Below are positions 17,923 to 28,595 of a stretch of 28,595 bases of DNA, in pieces. The notes below the pieces were generated by a model. That model ran no database searches. It was not told where the DNA came from and worked only from the letters and a program-made list of their open reading frames with translations. How positions within the stretch are numbered: position 1 is the first letter of the stretch; every line of letters begins with the position of its first letter. Made by a program: the position numbers and the translations under genes. The stretch is from Streptomyces sp. NRRL WC-3605 (GTDB lineage: Bacteria > Actinomycetota > Actinomycetes > Streptomycetales > Streptomycetaceae): the NCBI RefSeq assembly GCF_001509795.1, contig NZ_LLZN01000085.1, positions 1 through 28,595 of the forward strand, read 5' to 3'.

Positions 17923-18861
17923 GTGGAGCCCGAGCCCACCGACGCAGCCGTCACCACGTGCTACCGCCACCCCAGGGTGGAGTCGCATGTGCGGTGCACG
18001 CGCTGCGACCGCTACATCTGCCCCTCCTGCATGCGGGAGGCGGCCGTCGGGCACCAGTGCGTGGAGTGTGTGAAGGAGGGGGCGCGCTCGGTCCGGCAGG
18101 CCCGCACGCTCGTCGGCGGTCGGATCACGAGCACACCGCTGGTGACCTCGGTCCTCATCGGCCTGAACCTGGTCGCCTACCTGGCCGAGCTGGCCCGCCC
18201 GGAGCTGGTCGACCGGTTCGCGATGGTGTCCGCCCGCCTGACCGGGCCGGACGGCGCCTTCTACGTCTACCAGCCCGGACTCCCGCCCGGCTTCGAGCCG
18301 TCCGGTCTGGTCGCCGGGCAGTGGGAACGGCTGCTCACCAGCGGCTTCCTCCACCTGCCGCCGACGGAGGGCACCTTCGGGCTGCTGCACATCGTGCTGA
18401 ACATGCTCGCGCTGTGGCAGCTCGGCCGGGTCGTGGAGCCCATGCTGGGGCGGCTGCGGTTCATCGCGCTGTACCTTCTGGCCACGCTCGGCGGCTCGGT
18501 CTTCGAGCTGATGCTCACCGACGTGAACACGGAGTCGCTGGGCGCGTCCGGCGCGATCTTCGGACTGGGCGCCGCCTACTACGTGCTGGCCCGCCGGATC
18601 GGGGCGGACATGCGGTCCGTCAACCGGTTCATGGTGTTCCTGCTGCTGTGGATGCTGCTGTCCGCGGGCCTGACCTCCTGGCAGGGCCACCTCGGCGGAC
18701 TGCTGACCGGCGCGGCGGTCACCGCCGCCTTCGCCTACGCCCCGCGCGGACCGCGCCAGGCCCTGATCCAGACGGCCGCGTGCGCGGGCGTCCTCGTCCT
18801 GCTCGCCGTGGCCGCCTTCGCCAAGGTCTCCGAGCTGACCGGTGGAGGAATACCCCTGTGA
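17923..18861 (+). CDS. Rhomboid-family intramembrane serine protease with N-terminal B-box-like zinc finger
   Basis: A 312-residue membrane protein. Residues 13-49 carry a Cys/His cluster (CYRHP, CTRC, CPSC, H44, CVEC) typical of actinobacterial rhomboids and expected to bind zinc in the cytosol. The rhomboid core follows: hydrophobic helix 73-90, HIVLN (His156, Asn160) in TM2, GASGAIFG with catalytic Ser209, and GHLGG with catalytic His256, then a last helix 281-300. It should cut transmembrane segments of other membrane proteins. The start is GTG at 17923, with AGGGAG six bases upstream. Its stop overlaps the GTG of the chitosanase gene, so the two are translated together; whether they act together is unknown. 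Confidence 0.9.
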   Translation: MEPEPTDAAVTTCYRHPRVESHVRCTRCDRYICPSCMREAAVGHQCVECVKEGARSVRQARTLVGGRITSTPLVTSVLIGLNLVAYLAELARPELVDRFAMVSARLTGPDGAFYVYQPGLPPGFEPSGLVAGQWERLLTSGFLHLPPTEGTFGLLHIVLNMLALWQLGRVVEPMLGRLRFIALYLLATLGGSVFELMLTDVNTESLGASGAIFGLGAAYYVLARRIGADMRSVNRFMVFLLLWMLLSAGLTSWQGHLGGLLTGAAVTAAFAYAPRGPRQALIQTAACAGVLVLLAVAAFAKVSELTGGGIPL

Positions 18862-19763
18862 AGCGTTCCGGCATCCTGATCTTCGCGGCGGCGCCGCTGG
18901 CGCTCACCGCGGCGGCGTACTTCCTCATGCCCACCGACTCCGCCGAGAGCCCTGCCTCCCCCACCGTCAGCACCCAGGAGGCCTCCCGTCAGGAGGCCAA
19001 GTCCCGTGCGGAGAAGGAGCGGTCGGCGGACGACGAGCTGATCGCGGACCAGCCGCCCGGCCTCGCCGCCCCGGCCACGAAGACCCTCGCCCAACAGCTG
19101 GTGTCCAGCGCCGAGAACTCCACCCTGAAGTGGCGTGACACCTTCGGCTACATCGAGGACATCGGCGACGGCCAGGGCTACACGGCGGGCATCATCGGCT
19201 TCTGCACCGGCACCAACGACCTGCGCATCCTGGTCGAGCGCTACACCGCCGACCACCCGGGCAACGGGCTCGCGAAGTACCTCCCCGCGCTGCGCGCCGT
19301 CGACGGCACCGACTCGCACGAGGGCCTGGACCCCGGCTTCACCGAGGCGTGGAAGGCGGAGGCCCGCAAGCCTGAGTTCCAGCAGGCCCAGCTCGCCGAA
19401 CGCGACCGCGCCTACTTCGAACCGGCCGTGCGCCTCGCCAAGCTCGACGGGCTGGGCACCCTGGGCCAGTTCATCTACTACGACGCGATGGTCTTCCACG
19501 GCCCCGGCATCGACGACGACGGCTTCTACGTGCTGCGCGAACGCGCCCAGCGCGAGGCGGACACCCCCGCCCAGGGCGGCTCCGAGAAGGAGTACCTGGA
19601 CATCTTCCTCGACATCCGCCGCGAGGCCATGAAGGACAAGCGCCCCGGCATCGACACCAGCCGCATCGACACCGCCCAACGGCAGTTCCTCTACGACGGC
19701 AACCTCGACCTGAAGCCGCCGCTGACGTGGAAGGTGTACGGGGAGACCTACCACCTGCCGTAG
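18858..19763 (+). CDS. Chitosanase, glycoside hydrolase family 46
   Basis: A 301-residue exported enzyme that cuts beta-1,4-glucosamine links in chitosan. The mature domain (about 76-301) is clearly GH46: SSAENS with general acid Glu86, YIEDIGDGQGYTAG with general base Asp104 (18 residues apart, as in the N174 enzyme), IIGFCTGTND, LPALRAVDGTDSHEGLDP, FQQAQLAERDRAYF and GTLGQFIYYDA. The N-terminus has Lys-Arg, then a hydrophobic stretch 5-24, and a charged Ala/Glu/Lys-rich linker 38-62. A clean Ala-X-Ala cleavage site is not evident, so the protein might remain membrane-anchored. The start is GTG at 18858 behind GGAGG, overlapping the rhomboid stop as GTGA. A hairpin pair lies 3'. Confidence 0.93.
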   Translation: MKRSGILIFAAAPLALTAAAYFLMPTDSAESPASPTVSTQEASRQEAKSRAEKERSADDELIADQPPGLAAPATKTLAQQLVSSAENSTLKWRDTFGYIEDIGDGQGYTAGIIGFCTGTNDLRILVERYTADHPGNGLAKYLPALRAVDGTDSHEGLDPGFTEAWKAEARKPEFQQAQLAERDRAYFEPAVRLAKLDGLGTLGQFIYYDAMVFHGPGIDDDGFYVLRERAQREADTPAQGGSEKEYLDIFLDIRREAMKDKRPGIDTSRIDTAQRQFLYDGNLDLKPPLTWKVYGETYHLP

Positions 19764-19827
19764 CCGCCGGCCCGCCCCCGGCCGTCCTGGGGCCGTCCCC
19801 GGCCGTCCGGGCCGTCCCGGACATGCC

Positions 19828-19874
19828 GACGGCGCCTGCCCGTTCGTCCGGTCGGGGACGAGGCAGACGCCGTC
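19828..19874. terminator. Long interrupted hairpin between chitosanase and gltD
   Basis: GACGGCG (19828-19834) pairs with CGCCGTC (19868-19874), with further pairing CTGCC/GGCAG and TCGTCC/GGACGA inside, giving a long stem with small bulges. The two neighbouring genes converge here, so it could end transcription from both directions. Confidence 0.7.
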
Positions 19875-19882
19875 TCGGGGGG

Positions 19883-19901
19883 TCCGGGGGAAACCCCCGG
19901 A
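19883..19901. terminator. Perfect 8-bp hairpin with AAA loop, convergent terminator
   Basis: TCCGGGGG (19883-19890) and CCCCCGGA (19894-19901) form a perfect 8-bp stem with a 3-nt loop, 52 bp after the gltD stop and 9 bp from the larger hairpin. Together they form a tandem terminator for gltD (minus strand) and chitosanase (plus strand). There is no U-run. Confidence 0.65.
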
Positions 19902-19952
19902 TTCCCGCCCGTACGCCGTTGTACGGGACGTTCTCGGATGATCCGGGGAAGA

Positions 19953-21408
19953 TCAGACCGCCAGGGCGCGGTCCGTCGGGCGGATCGGGGCCGGCAGCTC
20001 GCTCGCACCCGTCAGGAAGCGGTCGCAGCCGCGGGCGGCCGAGCGGCCCTCGGCGATCGCCCACACGATGAGCGACTGGCCGCGGCCCGCGTCACCGGCG
20101 ACGAACACGCCGGGCACGTTGGTCTGGAAGTCGGCGTCGCGGGCGATGTTGCCGCGCTCGTCGAGCTCCAGGCCGAACTGCTCGACCAGGCCGTTCTCCC
20201 GGTCGGTGCCGGTGAAGCCCATCGCGAGGGTGACCAGCTGGGCGGGGATCTTGCGCTCGGTGCCCGGCTTCTGGGTCAGCTTGCCGTCGACGAACTCGAC
20301 CTCGGTGAGGTGCAGCCACTGGACGTTGCCGTCCTCGTCGCCCTCGAAGTGGGTGGTGGAGACGGAGTAGACCCGCTCGCCGCCCTCCTCGTGCGCGGAC
20401 GTCACCTTGTAGAGCATCGGGAACGTCGGCCACGGCTGGCTGACGTTGTTCCGCTCGTCGCTCGGGCGGGGCATGATCTCCAGCTGCGTCACCGAGGCCG
20501 CGCCCTGGCGGTGGGCGGTGCCCACGCAGTCGGCGCCGGTGTCGCCGCCGCCGATGACGACGACGTGCTTGCCCTCGGCGGAGATCGGGGAGGTGACGTA
20601 GTCGCCCTCCTGGACCTTGTTCGCCAGTGGCAGGTACTCCATCGCCTGGTACACACCCTTCAGCTCCCGCCCGGGGACGGGGAGGTCACGGGCGGTGGTG
20701 GCGCCGGCGGCGATGACGACGGCGTCGTACCGCTTCTTCAGGTCGGTCGCCTTGAGGTCGCGGCCGATCTCGACGCCGGTGCGGAAGCGGGTGCCCTCCG
20801 CGCGCATCTGCTCGATACGGCGGTTGATGTGCCGCTTCTCCATCTTGAACTCGGGGATGCCGTAGCGCAGCAGGCCGCCGACGCGGTCGGCGCGCTCGTA
20901 CACGGCCACGGTGTGGCCGGCCCGGGTCAGCTGCTGGGCGGCGGCCAGGCCGGCCGGGCCCGAGCCGATGACGGCGACGGTCTTGCCGGACAGGCGCTCG
21001 GGGATCTGCGGAGCGACGTCCCCGGTCTCCCACGCCTTGTCGATGATCGAGACCTCGACGTTCTTGATGGTGACCGGCGGCTGGTTGATGCCGAGCACAC
21101 ACGCCGACTCGCAGGGCGCGGGGCAGAGGCGACCGGTGAACTCCGGGAAGTTGTTGGTCGCGTGCAGCCGCTCCTGGGCGGCCGCCCAGTCCTCGCGGTA
21201 GGCGTAGTCGTTCCACTCCGGGATGAGGTTCCCGAGCGGACAGCCGTTGTGGCAGAACGGGATGCCGCAGTCCATGCACCGGCTGGCCTGCTTGCTGATG
21301 ATCGGCAGCAGGGAGCCGGGGACGTAGACCTCGTTCCAGTCCTTCAGCCGCACGTCGACGGGGCGGGACTTGGCGACCTCGCGCCCGTGGTTGAGAAAGC
21401 CCTTGGGA

Positions 21409-21416
<8 letters not shown>
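19953..21416 (-). CDS. gltD: Glutamate synthase small (beta) subunit
   Basis: A 487-residue NADPH-oxidising subunit of glutamate synthase, feeding electrons to GltB for glutamate formation from glutamine and 2-oxoglutarate. Cysteines 47, 50, 55 and 59 ([14 protein letters not shown]) and 98, 102 and 106 ([10 protein letters not shown]) supply the two low-potential 4Fe-4S clusters. FAD binds at [10 protein letters not shown] (151-160) with the [11 protein letters not shown] motif, NADPH at GGGDTGADC, and FVAGDAGRG closes the FAD site. The length matches other actinobacterial GltD proteins. Its ATG lies inside the end of gltB (8-bp overlap), giving coupled synthesis of the two subunits. Two hairpins lie downstream. 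Confidence 0.97.
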
Positions 21417-26001
<4,585 letters not shown>

Positions 26002-26097
26002 CGGCTCTCCCGTCGTCGTCATTTGGCTGGGGGTTCCCCGGGAACAAGGCCGGGGAGCAGTGCAAGGGACGACGTTGGCCCTCTGCGTGATCGCAAA

Positions 26098-26113
26098 ATT
26101 TCGTGCAGGTTAC
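26098..26113 (-). promoter_or_regulatory. GlnR-like site upstream of gltB
   Basis: On the minus strand, GTAAC-CTGCAC-GAAAT (26113 to 26098) matches the actinobacterial GlnR half-site GTnAC-n6-GAAAC in all but the last base. A weaker ATCAC follows at the correct 6-bp spacing. The site lies about 97 bp upstream of the chosen gltB start. Nitrogen control of glutamate synthase would make sense, but sequence alone cannot show binding or its sign. Confidence 0.5.
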
Positions 26114-26158
26114 ATGATGGAACGACTCTCGGGAACCGGGATACTCCGTTCCACCATG
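26113..26158. promoter_or_regulatory. 12-bp imperfect inverted repeat upstream of gltB
   Basis: CATGATGGAACG (26113-26124) and CGTTCCACCATG (26147-26158) are reverse complements at 11 of 12 positions, separated by 22 bp. The element lies directly upstream of the GlnR-like site. It could be a dimer operator or a leader hairpin. The rest of the 397-bp space between gltB and the VIT gene shows only a short hairpin at 26368-26385 and no credible gene. Confidence 0.45.
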
Positions 26159-26367
26159 CGGACACCACGGCCTGCGGCGGGGGTCCCGCGGATATGGCTC
26201 GAAGTATGTGGAGGACCGGACGAGGCAGGTCCATGCCCGACGGCCCACAGGGAGGCGGAAGGGGCGTCGTCGCCCACCCCGCGCGTGCGCTGGAGGCGTC
26301 ATTGCCCACAGTGCTTACGGCTCATGCCCGGTGGTCATGCTCCCGAAACCAGCGAGTAACGGAAACT

Positions 26368-26385
26368 TATGCGGTCCCTCGCATA
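26368..26385 (-). terminator. Short hairpin after the VIT-family gene
   Basis: TATGCG (26368-26373) and CGCATA (26380-26385) form a perfect 6-bp stem with a 6-nt loop, 13 nt beyond the VIT stop on the minus strand. The stem is weak for this genome. It may be a minor terminator or chance. Confidence 0.3.
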
Positions 26386-26398
26386 TGTACCAGGCGCG

Positions 26399-27130
26399 CT
26401 ATCCTACGGCCGTTCCGAAGAAAGTACCCAGGGCGTACGTCACACCGGCCGCCGCGCCACCCAGGGCGAGCTGCCGCAGCCCGCTGTACCACCAGCTGCG
26501 TGCCGTGACCTTGGCGACGACCGCGCCGCACAGGAAGAGCCCGAAGAGCGCGAGCAGCACCGCGGGCCACAGCGCGGTGGCGCCGAGCAGGTACGGCAGG
26601 AGCGGCAGCAGGGCGCCGAGGGCGAAGGACCCGAACGACGACACGGCCGCGACCAGCGGCGAGGGCAGGTCGCCGGGATCGATGCCCAGCTCCTCCCGGG
26701 CGTGTATCTCCAGGGCCACCTCGGGGTCGCGGGAGAGCTGTTCGGCGACGGCCCGCGCGAGGTCCGCGTCCACGCCCCGGGCCTCGTAGAGGGCCGCCAG
26801 CTCGGCCTCCTCGTCCTTGGGGTGCTTGCTCAGCTCCCGCCGCTCGACGGCCAGTTCCGCTTCGACGAGTTCGCGCTGCGAGGCGACCGAGGTGTACTCG
26901 CCGGCCGCCATGGAGAAGGCGCCGGCGGCGAGTCCCGCGAGGCCGCTGAGCACGATGGTCTGGTGGCTGACGGCACCGCCGGCGACACCGGTCATGAGGG
27001 CGAGGTTGGAGACGAGGCCGTCCATCGCGCCGAAGACGGCGGGGCGCAGCCAGCCGCCGTTCACATCGCGGTGGGTGTGGTTGTCGCGGTGCGCCTCGTG
27101 CAGCGCGGCCTCGGTCTCGATGATCGCCAT
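26399..27130 (-). CDS. VIT1/CCC1-family iron/manganese transporter
   Basis: A 243-residue integral membrane protein of the VIT family, which moves Fe2+ or Mn2+ out of the cytoplasm. Family features visible: GGWLRPAVFGAMDGLVSNLA in TM1, LAAGAFSMAAGEYTSVASQRE in TM2 with the following helical hairpin, and an acidic cytoplasmic region (about 84-155, rich in Glu, with HEAH-like N-terminal His residues) that binds metal in plant VIT1. Three hydrophobic helices then follow (about 158-240), with SSFGSFALGALLPLLPYL and the Gly-rich last helix. The start at 27130 follows GGGGGG at a suitable spacing. An iron-box-like palindrome lies 22 bp upstream, suggesting control by an IdeR/DmdR repressor. It is transcribed separately from the divergent ADP-ribosylglycohydrolase gene. 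Confidence 0.9.
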   Translation of the reverse strand: MAIIETEAALHEAHRDNHTHRDVNGGWLRPAVFGAMDGLVSNLALMTGVAGGAVSHQTIVLSGLAGLAAGAFSMAAGEYTSVASQRELVEAELAVERRELSKHPKDEEAELAALYEARGVDADLARAVAEQLSRDPEVALEIHAREELGIDPGDLPSPLVAAVSSFGSFALGALLPLLPYLLGATALWPAVLLALFGLFLCGAVVAKVTARSWWYSGLRQLALGGAAAGVTYALGTFFGTAVG

Positions 27131-27151
27131 GGGATTTCCCCCCGGAGGAAG

Positions 27152-27170
27152 TCAGGTAAGGCTGTCTTTA
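27152..27170. promoter_or_regulatory. Iron-box-like element (IdeR/DmdR1) upstream of the VIT gene
   Basis: TCAGGTAAGGCTGTCTTTA agrees with the iron-box consensus TwAGGTwAGsCTwACCTwA at 15 of 19 positions when W is allowed; the AGGTAAGGCT half is perfect. It is 22 bp upstream of the VIT start, where bound repressor would block initiation. A second, weaker element with a perfect right half, GCTAACCT (27242-27249), lies 80 bp further out, nearer the divergent gene. Confidence 0.5.
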
Positions 27171-27406
27171 GACGCGTTCTACTCTTCGACAACGACAAAT
27201 CTACGCCGTCGCATTCCCTCCCGCCAGCAAGGAAAGGCTGCGCTAACCTGCGGTTTTCCCCGGAAAGCCGCCACGCGGCCGGGGCCTCGCAGGACAGGTC
27301 GACCGGGTGACAGTGGCCCCGGTGAGGCTCAGGTCAACCGCCGACGGTGGGACACATCCGCAAAGGGCTCCGCGCCCTGGCGGAACCCCCGGAGGAGAGG
27401 CCGCGT

Positions 27407-28456
27407 ATGGCATCGATCGCCCGCACCCCCTCGGTTCCGGCGCCCGGCGCCGCCGGAGAGCTCCGCGAGCGGGCCCGCGGCGCCCTGCTGGGCCTGGCGG
27501 TCGGCGACGCGCTGGGGGCTCCCGCCGAGAACATGAAGCCCTCGGAGATCCGCGCCCGGTGGGGCCGCATCACCGGGTTCGTGGCCGAGCACCCTTGCGG
27601 CACCGACGACACCGAGTACGCGATCTTCTCGGGGCTGCTGCTGGCCCGCCACGGCTCGGCTCTCACACCGGCCCATGTCGAGGCGGCCTGGCACGAGTGG
27701 ATCGCGGACCGCGCCGAAGGGCCGTTCCGGGGCGCCGGGTTCAGCGAGCGGGGCACGCTGGAGAACCTGCGCCGCGGCCTCGCCGCCCCCATCTCGGCCC
27801 AGCACCGGCACGCCTGGAGCGACGGGCTGGCGATGCGGGCGGCGCCGTTCGGGGTGTTCGCCGCGGGCCGCCCGGCGGAGGCGGCCCGGCTGGTCGCGAT
27901 CGACGGCTCGGTGAGCCACGACGGCGAGGGCATCTACGGCGGCCAGGCCGTGGCGGCCGGAGTGGCCGCGGCCATGGCCGGGGCGCCCACCCCGGTGGTG
28001 GTGGCCTCGGCGCTCGCCGTCGTCCCGGACGACTCCTGGACGGCCCGCTCCCTGCGCCGGGCCGCCGCGGTCGCCCACGAGGGGGAGCGCGCGGTGCGCT
28101 CCGCGGTGGTGATCGGCGGCTACCCCTGGACCGACCTCGCCCCCGAGGCGGTCGCCCTGGCCTTCGGGGCGTACGCGGCGGCCGACGGCGACTTCGTGCA
28201 GGCGGTGCTGACGGCGGTGAACATGGGCCGCGACGCGGACACGACGGCGGCGGTGGCGGGGGCGCTGGCCGGGGCGACCCAGGGAGAGGGGGCGATCCCC
28301 CCGGACTGGGCGGCCGCGATCGCCCCGGCCCGCGGCAGCTGCCTGCCGTCGATGGCGGGCCACCACGTGCTGGAGGTGGCGGAGCTCCTGGTCCCCGGCG
28401 ACGACCGCAAATGGCTCTCCGGAGCCCTCACCCCGGCCAAGGAGCCCCTCGGATGA
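27407..28456 (+). CDS. ADP-ribosylglycohydrolase family protein (DraG-like)
   Basis: A 349-residue member of the ADP-ribosylglycohydrolase fold, which removes ADP-ribose from proteins or small molecules using two Mg2+ ions. Motifs are ARGALLGLAVGDALGAP (24-39), GTDDTEYAIF with Asp67, Asp68 and the Glu70 region, IDGSVSHDGEGIYGGQA, and the late GRDADTTAA with Asp276 and Asp278, all probable metal ligands. The late motif is DADTT rather than the DTDT of many members. There is no signal peptide. The start at 27407 is chosen because GGAGGAGAGG lies six bases upstream; in-frame codons further upstream are less likely. Its physiological substrate cannot be read from sequence. It overlaps the next gene by ATGA. 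Confidence 0.9.
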   Translation: MASIARTPSVPAPGAAGELRERARGALLGLAVGDALGAPAENMKPSEIRARWGRITGFVAEHPCGTDDTEYAIFSGLLLARHGSALTPAHVEAAWHEWIADRAEGPFRGAGFSERGTLENLRRGLAAPISAQHRHAWSDGLAMRAAPFGVFAAGRPAEAARLVAIDGSVSHDGEGIYGGQAVAAGVAAAMAGAPTPVVVASALAVVPDDSWTARSLRRAAAVAHEGERAVRSAVVIGGYPWTDLAPEAVALAFGAYAAADGDFVQAVLTAVNMGRDADTTAAVAGALAGATQGEGAIPPDWAAAIAPARGSCLPSMAGHHVLEVAELLVPGDDRKWLSGALTPAKEPLG

Positions 28457-28595
28457 CACCCCCGACCCCCTGGTCCGACCTCGAGTCCCCGGACTCCCCC
28501 TCACCCACAACGGCCGCGACGCTCCTGCCTCCGACCACCGACGCCGACCGGCACGGAACGGAGCCACCCACCCCCGCCACCGAAACCCCCCCGGC
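28453..28595 (+). CDS. 5' end of an overlapping gene, Pro/Thr-rich N-terminus (partial)
   Basis: An ATG at 28453 overlaps the ADP-ribosylglycohydrolase stop (ATGA), and the frame is open for at least 47 codons to the window end. The visible part is low-complexity, rich in Pro, Thr and Asp (begins MTPPTPWSDLESPD), so no domain can be named. Paired ADP-ribosylglycohydrolase genes occur in Streptomyces, and a disordered N-terminus before a second such domain would fit, but this is inference. Confidence 0.55.
   Translation, partial: MTPPTPWSDLESPDSPSPTTAATLLPPTTDADRHGTEPPTPATETPP

Noticed and set aside
26110..26157. 15-codon minus-strand leader frame (ATG to TAA) before gltB
   Set aside because: It lacks a ribosome-binding site, has no runs of a regulatory amino acid, and its ATG arises from the inverted-repeat arm. 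Probably chance.
26019..26309. 96-codon minus-strand frame running into the gltB start
   Set aside because: No ribosome-binding site, no recognisable domain, and it covers the probable gltB promoter elements.

Overview
The window is chromosomal DNA from a high-GC actinomycete, almost certainly Streptomyces or a close relative. Third codon positions are nearly all G/C, GTG and TTG starts are frequent, ribosome-binding sites are GGAGG-like, ATGA start/stop overlaps are common, and long antisense open frames are everywhere. No tRNA, rRNA, CRISPR array, insertion sequence or phage gene was seen.

Layout. (1) 1-4604, minus strand: a PLP-dependent amino-acid decarboxylase (its downstream partner just enters the window by an ATGA overlap), aminopeptidase N with a strong hairpin behind it, and a monofunctional AroQ chorismate mutase. 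(2) 4680-6949: a decayed C-terminal remnant of a GH35 beta-galactosidase, a secreted trypsin very like Streptomyces griseus trypsin, and a divergent HExxH protein with a zinc ribbon. (3) 6965-16997: eleven genes that match, nearly gene for gene, the KstR2 regulon of mycobacteria and rhodococci, which degrades steroid rings C and D (the HIP pathway). They are two SDRs, echA20, ipdA, ipdB, ipdC, fadA6, kstR2, ipdF and a pair of acyl-CoA dehydrogenases. They form four transcription units driven from two divergent promoters, and each promoter carries a palindrome resembling the KstR2 operator. (4) 17011-19763: a vWA (MIDAS) protein, a rhomboid protease with a zinc-finger N-terminus and, overlapping it by GTGA, a GH46 chitosanase. 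(5) 19953-28595: gltD and gltB (glutamate synthase), a VIT-type iron/manganese transporter preceded by an iron-box-like palindrome, an ADP-ribosylglycohydrolase, and the start of a further overlapping gene.

How the genes work together. The steroid block encodes D-ring hydrolysis (EchA20), C-ring hydrolysis (IpdAB), the flavoenzyme IpdC, a dehydrogenase of the HIP-CoA intermediate (IpdF), thiolysis (FadA6) and a probable two-subunit acyl-CoA dehydrogenase, under its own TetR regulator. The HIP-CoA ligase FadD3, an obvious FadE30, and all ring A/B genes are absent from the window, so they must be elsewhere or the block is partial. gltB and gltD overlap and make the two GOGAT subunits; the region upstream of gltB holds a GlnR-like site and a long inverted repeat.

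Most unusual local structure: between the two acyl-CoA dehydrogenase genes lie four degenerate 39-bp copies of the downstream gene's own start region. Together they make a 47-codon frame joined by ATGA overlaps to both neighbours.
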